A DNA stretch of 64,000 nt from a virus, in IMG/VR virus record IMGVR_UViG_3300049048_000052, positions 1-64,000 of that record; one strand, given 5' to 3'. Position 1 is the first letter of the stretch; every line of letters begins with the position of its first letter. A model generated the notes under the pieces. That model was not told the DNA's origin. It did not search any database and saw nothing but the letters and a program-made list of their open reading frames with translations. A program made the translations under genes and the position numbers. Shown piece by piece: positions 50,570-57,587 of this stretch.

Positions 50570-50791
50570 ATGACATATCAGTTCAAGGATGTTCATGGTG
50601 GGGACATTGCACGTATTGGGTGCTTCAAGGGTTTGAAGCAGGTTGGTTACTACCGTCAGACTGTACTAGGTGATAAACCTTGGGTCGCAGTGTTGTACGG
50701 TCCCATAAGTAACCAATTCTCAGATAGTCAGGACTTCCTTACTGAGGAGGAAGCTCAGAATTGGTTGAAGGAACGGTCTAAGTATTACTAG
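50570..50791 (+). CDS. Small protein of unknown function
   Basis: The 73-residue product starts at ATG 50570 after AACCTAGGAGGGTTT. An in-frame upstream start would lie within the tRNA-like gene. It contains a compact beta-rich domain and ends in a charged helix (EEEAQNWLKERSKYY). No family. Confidence 0.6.
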   Translation: MTYQFKDVHGGDIARIGCFKGLKQVGYYRQTVLGDKPWVAVLYGPISNQFSDSQDFLTEEEAQNWLKERSKYY

Positions 50792-50811
50792 GAGAGGGTA
50801 GATATTAGTTA

Positions 50812-50859
50812 GTATCTCCCAACTCTCCCTCTCTTAGTAGAGGGGAGCCTGGGGTATAC
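50812..50859 (+). ncRNA. Structured element A, second copy
   Basis: GTAT closes with ATAC. The inner stem CTCCC-T-CTC pairs with GAGGGGAG with one bulged T, a compensated version of the first copy. The conserved flanks are TCTCCCAAC and CCTGGGG. It runs directly into the 5' end of the next tRNA. Confidence 0.65.
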
Positions 50860-50928
50860 AGGATTAGTTCAGTGTTAGCAGAACATCCCCTCTAAAGGGA
50901 CAAGATAGGTTCAATTCCTATGTTCTGT
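50858..50928 (+). tRNA. tRNA with CTA anticodon (possible amber suppressor)
   Basis: The acceptor stem is ACAGGAT/GTTCTGT (two G.T), D arm GTTC/GAAC, T arm ATAGG-TTCAATT-CCTAT. The anticodon stem is 4 bp (TCCC/GGGA) around CTCTAAA, a consensus loop with U33 and A37-A38, so the anticodon (50892-50894) is CTA, reading UAG. Several genes here end in TAG. The missing fifth anticodon-stem pair weakens the call. Confidence 0.62.
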
Positions 50929-50940
50929 TATACCCTACTC

Positions 50941-51008
50941 ACAGACCTAACTCAAGTGGAAGAGTACCCACATTGTCGGGTAGTATGGGTTCGAATCCCA
51001 TGGTCTAT
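50941..51008 (+). tRNA. tRNA-like gene with 8-nt anticodon loop
   Basis: The acceptor stem ACAGACC/GGTCTAT has one mismatch. The D arm is ACTC/GAGT and T arm ATGGG-TTCGAAT-CCCAT. The best anticodon stem TACCC/GGGTA leaves loop ACATTGTC (8 nt). Placing U33 at position 50973 gives TGT (Thr), but this is uncertain. The gene is only 68 nt long. Confidence 0.55.
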
Positions 51009-51042
51009 AATTGTCCACTTAAATTGATTAAAGGAGTCTGTC

Positions 51043-51501
51043 ATGGTTACTACTCAAGAATTAGAGGCCGCAGGAGTGCAGGTTCACACTGCAGAGGCTA
51101 AAGTCCTCAATACCTGCCCTCATAATATCAACATCTTCCCTGAAGATGCCTTCATTAACCTGAAGCAGATCAACCCAACAACCTGGGTGGCCGATGGGGT
51201 TAAGGAAGAAGCACCGCTGTTGGCTTTCTATCCTTCAAGTGGTTCCAGTCTGCGCATTGGAGTAGAGTCCAAACCTATCGGCTCCATTGCTGGTGTTCCC
51301 TGTTACCGGGCAGTATATGGTGAGCTCTCTGGTCTCCCTGAGGAAGAGTATGACGTGATTATCACATCTCTTCCTGCGGTCAGCAATGCTAAGCTCAAGG
51401 GTCTGGCGATCGCTGAGAAGCTATGCTCACCTCATCAAGTGGTGCGTCTCTCAACTGATACCAGTGTCATCCTCGGCTGTACTGGGTTACAGTTCCAGTA
51501 A
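51043..51501 (+). CDS. Conserved phage protein of the LTPH-type family
   Basis: The 152-residue product shows the pattern of a small phage/bacterial family: an opening N-x-C-P-H-N-I-N-I-F, a PSSGSSLRI segment, YGELSGLPEEEYDVIITSLPAV, and a closing V-R-x-S...V-I-L-G-C-T-G-L. These segments match my memory of proteins starting 'N-L-T-P-H' in other phages. Function is not established. Its ribosome site is AAGGAG. It lies between two tRNA genes. Confidence 0.68.
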   Translation: MVTTQELEAAGVQVHTAEAKVLNTCPHNINIFPEDAFINLKQINPTTWVADGVKEEAPLLAFYPSSGSSLRIGVESKPIGSIAGVPCYRAVYGELSGLPEEEYDVIITSLPAVSNAKLKGLAIAEKLCSPHQVVRLSTDTSVILGCTGLQFQ

Positions 51502-51519
51502 TTAGCCCTTAAGTGGGTA

Positions 51520-51590
51520 GCAGATATAGCTCAAAGGTAGAGCATATGGACGTTTGTTCATAAGATGTAGGTTCGACCCCTACTATCTGC
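51520..51590 (+). tRNA. tRNA-like gene with 8-nt anticodon loop
   Basis: The acceptor GCAGATA/TATCTGC, D arm GCTC/GAGC and T arm GTAGG-TTCGACC-CCTAC are all perfect. The anticodon stem TATGG/TCATA leaves ACGTTTGT (8 nt). U33 at 51553 would give TTG (Gln). A loop of eight is non-canonical and could permit four-base decoding. Confidence 0.62.
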
Positions 51591-51623
51591 TTTGTTAAAC
51601 ATATTGATTGAAGGGAGTCCGTT

Positions 51624-51941
51624 ATGAAGGTTGATTGTTTACCTGGGTTCACATTAAGGGATGCTGTAGCTGGAGAGGATCAGTCCTTTAGCGTAGAGCA
51701 AGCTATGAAGGTGCTACATCCTCGTATATTTGAGCTATTGGTACAGAGTGTAGAACACACAAGGAAGAGGGCCCTGGAGAATGAGGTGAACTGGGCAGGC
51801 CTAAGCCCGTATGTGAGAGTGGAGATGCTTAAGGGTTTCCTTGCCTCACGTATCTCTGTCCTATTAGATATGGGAGTGGATCCTAGTGGGGCCCTGCCTA
51901 TCATCTGCTTCGTTGTGGCCTGGGTTGAGGATGTGGAGTAA
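51624..51941 (+). CDS. Helical protein of unknown function
   Basis: The 105-residue product is helical and acidic. The ribosome site is AAGGGAG eight bases before the ATG. It begins a run of small genes spaced closely (51.6-53.0 kb), unlike the terminated units before. No family. Confidence 0.55.
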   Translation: MKVDCLPGFTLRDAVAGEDQSFSVEQAMKVLHPRIFELLVQSVEHTRKRALENEVNWAGLSPYVRVEMLKGFLASRISVLLDMGVDPSGALPIICFVVAWVEDVE

Positions 51942-51979
51942 TCCACCTATTGTTAATAGCTATATACAAGGAGATGACC

Positions 51980-52222
51980 ATGAACCTAGAAGCACGATAT
52001 CCACAACACTGCCCTCATGATGGGGCAGTGATTGATCCTGATGGATCAAAATGTTATCAGGGTGAGGAGATCTGGGATATCTTCCCAGCTGATAATCCTA
52101 TGGCTGACTCATTGTACCAAGCGTCCTCCGCCTGGTGTGTAAGGAATAATGTGGCCATGCTGGTGGCTGATGATTATTCAAGTCCTGAGGACTATGGGTA
52201 TCCTGATTCTGACCTTCGTTGA
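51980..52222 (+). CDS. Small protein of unknown function
   Basis: The 80-residue product starts at ATG 51980 with AAGGAGA upstream, not at an earlier in-frame codon. It has Cys and His near the N terminus (PQHCPHDGAVI) that could bind metal. Acidic C terminus. No family. Confidence 0.55.
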   Translation: MNLEARYPQHCPHDGAVIDPDGSKCYQGEEIWDIFPADNPMADSLYQASSAWCVRNNVAMLVADDYSSPEDYGYPDSDLR

Positions 52223-52230
52223 GGTATAGT

Positions 52231-52422
52231 ATGCCAACGTTTGAGGAATTCAAAGCAATGGTGAGGGCCCACTTGAAACAGGAGGGTCTATGGTCTGAGG
52301 ATATGGAGGCTGGCTTCAGTGAAGATAGTCAGGATGTAGGCTACCGGTGCTACCAACTAAGGTGGGGTAATATCAATTTGGCCTATAACCAAGTCTCCGA
52401 TAAGATAGACTTTGTGGAGTAG
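52231..52422 (+). CDS. Small protein, tandem paralogue A
   Basis: The 63-residue product starts at ATG 52231 after TGAGG. It shares 'F-x-E-F-x-x-x-V-R-x-x-x-x-x-x-G-x-W-S-E-D-x-E-x-x-F-S' with the next gene, so the two arose by duplication. It is acidic and helical. Function unknown. Confidence 0.6.
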   Translation: MPTFEEFKAMVRAHLKQEGLWSEDMEAGFSEDSQDVGYRCYQLRWGNINLAYNQVSDKIDFVE

Positions 52423-52424
52423 CC

Positions 52425-52631
52425 ATGCTTAGCTACGAGGACTTTCAGTCTATTGTCCGTCAGGATATGATGGACCAGGGTAGATGGAGTGAGGATCTAG
52501 AGTCTTGTTTCAGCGATCTCAGTGATATGGTAGGGCATCCATCCTATCAGTTCTATGCGCCCAATGTAGCATCAGCTATGTATGGGTATGACCGAGGTAT
52601 ATGGTTGTATGGTGAACCTGGAGGAGATTGA
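52425..52631 (+). CDS. Small protein, tandem paralogue B
   Basis: The 68-residue product's start is two bases after the previous stop. It aligns over its whole N-terminal half with paralogue A (YEDFQSIVRQ, GRWSEDLESCFS). The C terminus differs. Probably a heteromeric or redundant pair. Confidence 0.6.
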   Translation: MLSYEDFQSIVRQDMMDQGRWSEDLESCFSDLSDMVGHPSYQFYAPNVASAMYGYDRGIWLYGEPGGD

Positions 52632-52633
52632 TT

Positions 52634-52996
52634 ATGCGTTTGTTCCTTTGTTTAGTGTTGGGTGCCCTGTGTGCTCCTATGTTACCTGTTGCACCTACAT
52701 TAGCCGGTGCCTTCCCCTGTGAGACTAACAAGACCCTAAAGCAGTTCAACTATGTGTGGGTGGGTCTGGGTACTAGTAAATGGGAGAGGGTAGAGGCTGC
52801 GGTGATGAAGGCCTTTGATAGACGCTTCCCTGATGCCACTAACCGACCCAGTGTGGCCTACTGTTCTCGTACAGTAGACGGACTAGCATTCTATAACTTT
52901 GCCAGTGCAGCAGAGCGAGTAGAATGGGAGTCCATTGCTCATCGGGCTGCTAATAGTGTTGAGCAGGGTACACCTGTTCTCAACATTCGTCATTAG
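52634..52996 (+). CDS. Secreted protein with signal peptide
   Basis: The 120-residue product starts at ATG 52634 with GGAGGAG 7 nt upstream. It has a clear signal peptide (MRLFLCLVLGALCAPMLPVA...AGA, cleavage near 27). The mature part has two Cys that could form a disulfide (C31, C77 approximately). It is probably periplasmic or secreted. No family. Confidence 0.62.
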   Translation: MRLFLCLVLGALCAPMLPVAPTLAGAFPCETNKTLKQFNYVWVGLGTSKWERVEAAVMKAFDRRFPDATNRPSVAYCSRTVDGLAFYNFASAAERVEWESIAHRAANSVEQGTPVLNIRH

Positions 52997-52998
52997 TT

Positions 52999-53030
52999 TG
53001 GGGGGAGGCCCCTTGGTCTCCTTATTCATA
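52999..53030 (+). terminator. Hairpin terminator
   Basis: GGGGAGGCC and GGTCTCC arms with TTATTCATA after the secreted-protein gene. Confidence 0.6.
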
Positions 53031-53053
53031 TTAGATATACATAGGGGAAACTA

Positions 53054-53350
53054 ATGGAAAGTCCAGCAAGTATTACTGTCTCTGCCTCCTGGCTCTTCAG
53101 GAGCAAAGCTGTCAGCATGTGGAGTACTGACTTCGAAGAGACTGCTGAGTATGTCATGCTTAGCTCTAGTAAGGGGGTATTCCAGTTACTCAAAGATGGT
53201 AAGATCTGCGATGTAGAAGAAGTATTCAATAGCCGTCCTGGAACTGCCCTGTATAAGGGTAGTGTCTATAAGATTAAGTCTGGGTACTTCTTTGTTGGAG
53301 TTGCAGAGGGGGAGGGTATTGAGACCCCTGTTCTATTGATTGTGGAGTAA
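53054..53350 (+). CDS. Small beta-rich protein of unknown function
   Basis: The 98-residue product has alternating strands, a hydrophobic core and an acidic C terminus (GEGIETPVLLIVE). The ribosome site is AGGGG. It precedes a tRNA gene. No family. Confidence 0.55.
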   Translation: MESPASITVSASWLFRSKAVSMWSTDFEETAEYVMLSSSKGVFQLLKDGKICDVEEVFNSRPGTALYKGSVYKIKSGYFFVGVAEGEGIETPVLLIVE

Positions 53351-53357
53351 TCCACGG

Positions 53358-53431
53358 GCCCACCATGCATATATGGATAATGCACTACCTCTGAACAAGG
53401 TAGGTTTTCAGGTTCGAATCCTGAGGTGGGC
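53358..53431 (+). tRNA. tRNA-Phe (GAA)
   Basis: Acceptor GCCCACC/GGTGGGC, D arm GCAT/ATGC, T arm TCAGG-TTCGAAT-CCTGA. The anticodon stem TACCT/AGGTA encloses CTGAACA, giving anticodon GAA at 53393-53395. Position 37 is C instead of the usual A, and the D-to-anticodon linker is two bases. Confidence 0.72.
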
Positions 53432-53432
53432 A

Positions 53433-53985
53433 TAGACTGATAGGGAGGAACGGGCCTTGAGCCAACGTATTCCTATTAGTTGAGGGTGGTAAGGACCCTA
53501 CGATGGTTCTTATTGCTCAAGCCTAGGTCGTAGTGACGTACTTCCTAGCTAGGCCCAGTAAAGTTTGCTAGGTTTGATAAATGGGTCGAAGTACAAACCT
53601 AACTGCAGGGATATGCCGCCCTGTTAGTCTTTGACGGGGGAAACCCGCATTGAGTAGTACAACCAAGTAGGGAGCACCACCCCCTAGGAGGAATAGGCAA
53701 GGTATACGTCTGCTCATATCTATTGTGGTGATAGGTATGGGCGCATGGTCCCTACGTTAAGGGGTACCACTCTCTTGATGAAGAGACGTTTCCTAGTTCG
53801 TAAACTAGGTGGTGGAGTGCCTTCCGTGGGGACGCTGTTCTCATTGGCTAGTGCCCCTCAGGTCTACTATGGGAAACCATAGGGTAGCTATAACCTTGAC
53901 GATACTCGAAAGAGTTGGGGCAGGGCTATGGACTTATTAGCTACAAGTACAGAGGGGAAGGGGTCATAGCCTTCCCCTATAATTA
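53433..53985 (+). ncRNA. Large ornate structured noncoding RNA candidate (~550 nt)
   Basis: No open reading frame fits this gap, yet it is dense in stems. Examples are CTTGAGC/GCTCAAG long-range, GTACTTC/GAAGTAC long-range enclosing CCTAGC/GCTAGG, CAGGG/CCCTG, GTAGGGA/TCCCTAC enclosing CATATCTAT/ATAGGTATG, CCTAGTT/AACTAGG, CTATGG-GAAA-CCATAG, and ACTC-GAAA-GAGT. It also has GTAGCTA/TAGCTAC and a terminal AGGGGAAGG/CCTTCCCCT. The gene neighbourhood (tRNA cluster in a phage) and size are those of GOLLD and ROOL RNAs. I cannot test membership by eye. Confidence 0.7.
53953..53980 (+). terminator. Terminal hairpin of the large RNA
   Basis: AGGGGAAGG pairs with CCTTCCCCT, followed by an AT-rich tail without a strong U-run. 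Confidence 0.6.
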
Positions 53986-54110
53986 AAACTTATAAATAAT
54001 TAGAAAGTCTTTGTCTTGACCCTATAGGAAAAAGTTGCCTTTATCTCTTAAATGAGGTAAATCATAGGTAACTATACCTAATAAATGAGCTCCATCAATA
54101 AGTAGAGCTT

Positions 54111-54467
54111 ATGGATATGAAGGATAGAGACAATGATAGGGTGAGTCAGGAATGGGCCACAAGGTTAGTACTATTGAGAGATGGTATTAGTATTAGGCCC
54201 ATAGATGTATTAACCGGACCCAATAGGGAATGGAATCCTGCTGTATGGAGAGCACTGGAGAATAGGATAGATGGTAGTGGTGTGGTCCTAATGGACTGTG
54301 TCGTATCGTTTATGGATGCCTGGTGTGAGAAGTATAGTGAGGATGAGGTGGCTAACCTAAGAGCTATGGGGACTGTGATGACCCCTACTTTAGGTGAAGG
54401 ATGGTATGAGTGCCAACTATGGTGCCATCTCATCTTGAAGGCGGGTGATGTATTTAAGTTCCTATAG
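54111..54467 (+). CDS. Protein of unknown function
   Basis: The 118-residue product is mainly helical with Trp and Cys in the second half (WCEKYSEDEV, WYECQLWCHLIL). The ribosome site is weak. It lies after the large RNA. No family. Confidence 0.5.
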   Translation: MDMKDRDNDRVSQEWATRLVLLRDGISIRPIDVLTGPNREWNPAVWRALENRIDGSGVVLMDCVVSFMDAWCEKYSEDEVANLRAMGTVMTPTLGEGWYECQLWCHLILKAGDVFKFL

Positions 54468-54502
54468 ATAGAGAGGGATTGGTTGAGATAGTGTATCTTA
54501 TT

Positions 54503-54540
54503 TAGGATGATGGGGTGTATCCCTCCACTTCATCATCCTA
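54503..54540 (+). terminator. Hairpin terminator
   Basis: TAGGATGATG pairs with CATCATCCTA around an 18-nt loop, followed by ATTCTTCTTT. Confidence 0.8.
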
Positions 54541-54597
54541 ATTCTTCTTTAAATTGAACTTTACCCTTTTAACCTATTGATTGATGGAGAAGTACGT

Positions 54598-54855
54598 ATG
54601 AGCAGTAAGACTCAGAGTGCAAAACTAGACGCTAGTAACTATGAGCTAGTAATGAACTCTTGGGTGCCAGGGCAGCCTGCCACTCGTGTATGGAAGGGAC
54701 CCGATGGTACTGAGGTAGAGATTCAGCAACAACTGAATCAGGTCCAGGTGAAAGTTAATGGTAATAAACTCAGTATCCCTACTCGTGTGACGACTGAGTT
54801 ACCAGAGCTTATGAGATCTTACAAAGCAGCATTTGAGAATGCCCTGGGGGATTAA
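54598..54855 (+). CDS. Small protein upstream of the NYN nuclease
   Basis: The 85-residue product starts at ATG 54598 after GGAGA. It is alpha/beta with amphipathic strands (TEVEIQQQLNQVQVKVNGNKLS). Its stop overlaps the next start (TAATG), so the two proteins are made together and may be partners. No family. Confidence 0.6.
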   Translation: MSSKTQSAKLDASNYELVMNSWVPGQPATRVWKGPDGTEVEIQQQLNQVQVKVNGNKLSIPTRVTTELPELMRSYKAAFENALGD

Positions 54856-55451
54856 TGGTGGTAGCAAGACCAGTTCTAAGGGGGCGGCCCCCTGATCATA
54901 CTCCTGAGCCCCCTCGTATTTTACAGGGGTTCAGTAGAGATATGAACCTATTTACTAGTATCTTCATTGATGCTGGTAATATGTTTCATGCTCAGCAGAA
55001 GCAGGGATGGTTCTTCGATCCTAAGAAGATCATTAAGTACGCTGTACCTGACGAACATTATCTAGTGAATGCTTGGTGGCATACTGCCATTAAGGATGAA
55101 CAGGATAACATTCTGTTCAGGGATGCTTTAACCTCCATGGGTTATAGTGTTATGACTAGACCCCTTAAGGAGTACTATGACCCTCGTCGTGGTATCACTA
55201 CCCAACACGGCAATTGCGATGTGGATATCGTAATTGATATGGTGAATACATGGGGGCAATATCAACATGCGGTGGTCTTTACAGGTGATGGTGACTTCCT
55301 TTATGCATTTGAGCAGATGCATGAGAGGAACATAAAGGTAACGGTGGTAGGTGCAGAGGGTATGATATCTAGGGACCTACGGAGTGTGCCCTGGATTAAC
55401 ATTGTATACCTGGACCAAATAAAGGAGCATATTATCAAGATTCGGTACTAA
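54855..55451 (+). CDS. NYN/LabA-type nuclease
   Basis: The product has 198 residues. A 29-residue Pro-rich lead precedes the NYN (PIN-like) fold: FIDAGNMF (D39, N42), NCDVDIVIDM (about 115-124) and FTGDGDFLYAFEQMHERNIKVTVVG (about 138-162). These are the conserved acids of the LabA/DUF88 group, metal-dependent RNases. The TAATG start couples it to the preceding gene. Lying beside tRNAs and large structured RNAs, it may process or destroy RNA. The target is unknown. Confidence 0.8.
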   Translation: MVVARPVLRGRPPDHTPEPPRILQGFSRDMNLFTSIFIDAGNMFHAQQKQGWFFDPKKIIKYAVPDEHYLVNAWWHTAIKDEQDNILFRDALTSMGYSVMTRPLKEYYDPRRGITTQHGNCDVDIVIDMVNTWGQYQHAVVFTGDGDFLYAFEQMHERNIKVTVVGAEGMISRDLRSVPWINIVYLDQIKEHIIKIRY

Positions 55452-55458
55452 GGCTGGA

Positions 55459-55474
55459 GGGGGTAGTTACCCCC
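55459..55474 (+). terminator. Hairpin terminator
   Basis: GGGGGTA-gt-TACCCCC, followed by TTCATACTT. Confidence 0.7.
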
Positions 55475-55499
55475 TTCATACTTGTTGTCTACTTAATTG

Positions 55500-55645
55500 A
55501 ATAACCATGGTGGTAGGTAAACCACCTAAGAGAAAGCTTCCTGGGGGTCTCTGCCTCATTAGTGGTGATCATAGTCACCATAAGCTCTTAGCCGGTGTGT
55601 TGAGAGGTTAACAGAGGGCAACTCAAACAAACCCTAGTCAATTAA
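55500..55645 (+). promoter_or_regulatory. Structured leader of the 209-residue gene
   Basis: Hairpins GGTGG-taggtaaa-CCACC and GGTGA-tcatag-TCACC sit inside a long-range CTAAGAG/CTCTTAG stem. This three-way-junction-like leader precedes a strongly codon-biased gene. It could be a riboswitch, an RNA-stability element or a protein-binding site. A 34-codon frame inside has no ribosome site. Confidence 0.55.
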
Positions 55646-55659
55646 AAGAGGACAAGACA

Positions 55660-56289
55660 ATGACGAACCAAATGCCTGCACAACAAGCTGTACAGAACGT
55701 TGGCTACACCAACGAGTTCGATAGCCTGGACAACTATGCCCCCGGTCAGATCTTCCGTGTGGATGCCTATCTGATTGATACCAAAGGTGATGCTGCGAGC
55801 AACAGTATCCTGCGGATGTATCCTGTGGCTCCCTCGCACATCGATCCCCGGTTGGTCCTGTCCGTTGTGCCTATCTACATCACCTGCACCGTTGAAGAAT
55901 GGCGTCAACGCAATAACTATGAGGACGGGGATACTATCTCCCTCTTCGTACGTAAGGGCACCATCAATGCCCGTGTTGACCTGGCTTCTCCTGCTGCCGT
56001 CCAGAAGGAAATGAAGCGTCTGGGTTACACCGACGTCAATCAGTTCCCCTACTACCCCGTGCGTATCAAACCTCAGAATGAGGAGACCAAAGGCATGACC
56101 GAGGAAGAACTGAAGGTCCGTGCTTACACTGCGGTGAACGGTAACACTGTTCGTACTGCTCAGCGGCAGGGTCTGAAGGGTGAACAACTGGTGGCTGCGG
56201 TGGCTCAGCGGGATACTGTGGCTGCCCAAGAGAAGGGTGTCAAGGCTGCACTGCTTGGTGTGATGAACCTCGCTAAGTCGATGTTCTAA
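55660..56289 (+). CDS. Abundant protein of unknown function
   Basis: The 209-residue product has the strongest GC/CGT codon bias in the window, with an AGAGG ribosome site and a structured leader. It has an alpha/beta N-terminal domain and a helical basic C terminus (GLKGEQLVAAVAQRDTVAAQEK). High expression is inferred from codons. Candidate roles include an early regulator or an abundant binding protein. No family. Confidence 0.62.
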   Translation: MTNQMPAQQAVQNVGYTNEFDSLDNYAPGQIFRVDAYLIDTKGDAASNSILRMYPVAPSHIDPRLVLSVVPIYITCTVEEWRQRNNYEDGDTISLFVRKGTINARVDLASPAAVQKEMKRLGYTDVNQFPYYPVRIKPQNEETKGMTEEELKVRAYTAVNGNTVRTAQRQGLKGEQLVAAVAQRDTVAAQEKGVKAALLGVMNLAKSMF

Positions 56290-56298
56290 CGGTTAGGT

Positions 56299-56334
56299 AA
56301 ATAGATGGGGGCCCTTCAGCCTCCATCTATTTAT
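56299..56334 (+). terminator. Hairpin terminator
   Basis: AAATAGATGG...GC pairs with GC...CCATCTATTT. Confidence 0.8.
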
Positions 56335-56357
56335 TCTAATTAACTGGATTGACAACA

Positions 56358-56723
56358 ATGATTGACGTAAGAAACGTAGAGACCACTGGCACGATTAAAG
56401 AAGAGTATGAGTACTACGTAAGATGTAGACTCTTATTTCCTGTACTCAGGTCAATGGTTGAGGATTGGGAGGCCCTACAGGATGAGATGGTAATCATCAT
56501 GGAGAGCCAGGGTATATATGGATTAATTATAGAAATGAGTAGGCCCACTAGGGCTGAGATCTCCAAACACAGGGAGGTATGTAAGTTATTAGTAAATTAT
56601 ATACAAGCTGGTGACCCTACCTTAGAGGTCCTATTAGATGATGATCTAGTAGAAGAGGCAGAATCATTTGCCTCCACTCTAATGGTAGATCGTTTGGAGA
56701 GACTCCTACAAAAGAACATATAG
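56358..56723 (+). CDS. Acidic helical protein of unknown function
   Basis: The 121-residue product starts at MIDVRNVETTG. An in-frame upstream TTG is 9 nt before. It is helical and acidic with a C-terminal LVEEAESFASTLMVDRLERLLQKNI helix. No family. Confidence 0.52.
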   Translation: MIDVRNVETTGTIKEEYEYYVRCRLLFPVLRSMVEDWEALQDEMVIIMESQGIYGLIIEMSRPTRAEISKHREVCKLLVNYIQAGDPTLEVLLDDDLVEEAESFASTLMVDRLERLLQKNI

Positions 56724-56755
56724 TTCAAAACTGCATTGAAGGGAGTTCCTGTACT

Positions 56756-57475
56756 ATGAACGAGATACCATTGGGTACGGATGCTAAGGGGGTGTATTAC
56801 TGGTTAGTTCAGACTAAACAGGGTGTTAAGGTTATGGCTAGAGACCGTAAGGGTAATGTGAAGGGGGCTGAGCATGTGCCCACTGAGTTACTCAGTGGAG
56901 GCTTAAGGCTACAGGATCTAACTACTAGGGCACAAACTCTGTGTGACTCTCTCTATGAGAGTGACGACTTCTATAGCATGGCCAAGGAGGTCCTAAAACT
57001 AGATACAGCAATCCGTGCTGAGCTAGGGTTAGATCGTGCACCTAATATCAGGGATACCTATAAAGCGGCCCTTGAGAAGGTACGAACTGTAGCCATGCAC
57101 CTTCTGGGTATTGCTATCACTAAGGGTATTGCTAATGAGACGGGCTGCGGGGATATGGAGAAGATGCTGAGGTGTCATAAGAGTCTATTGGCACTCACAG
57201 ATAATCTAAAGGGCTTCTCTCCTCCCTTAGACCCAGATTTGATTCAAAAGTATCTGGCATTCTTATCCGGTATTCGGGATAAGATTATCGACTGGGTTGA
57301 CATACCTCTGTCCCCAGATGAGAAAGTACAGATAAGGGAGATACTGAAGCAGTACATCAGACTGGTAGGTGTCCTTGCCCAAAGGAACAATGCGGTGAAT
57401 CAACACCAGGTTGAGTACCGTTGGGTTAAGGAATACATAGAGAACGGTGGGGATATTAACCAGATCCCCTTGTAA
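56756..57475 (+). CDS. Protein of unknown function, helical
   Basis: The 239-residue product has an N-terminal small beta domain (about 1-45), then a mainly helical body with a Cys/Gly turn (NETGCGDMEKMLRCHKSL). The ribosome site is GGGAG, ten bases before the ATG. No recognised family, which would normally be decided by structure prediction. Confidence 0.55.
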   Translation: MNEIPLGTDAKGVYYWLVQTKQGVKVMARDRKGNVKGAEHVPTELLSGGLRLQDLTTRAQTLCDSLYESDDFYSMAKEVLKLDTAIRAELGLDRAPNIRDTYKAALEKVRTVAMHLLGIAITKGIANETGCGDMEKMLRCHKSLLALTDNLKGFSPPLDPDLIQKYLAFLSGIRDKIIDWVDIPLSPDEKVQIREILKQYIRLVGVLAQRNNAVNQHQVEYRWVKEYIENGGDINQIPL

Positions 57476-57587
57476 TCAGAATAGTGGAGCTTTAAGGAGC
57501 CCTTGGTATGAGAAGTGATGCTCTTATACCATAAAGTGAGTAGAAGGGTTTAGCATCAACTCTTCTTCTACCTCTTAATGAGGTATA

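Noticed and set aside
43279-51412. GCGATCGC octamers as evidence for a cyanobacterial host
   Set aside because: Only two obvious copies, near chance in this length, so no host can be inferred.
55507-55611. A 34-codon frame within the structured leader of the 55660 gene
   Set aside because: No ribosome site, and it lies across paired segments of the leader, so it is likely chance.
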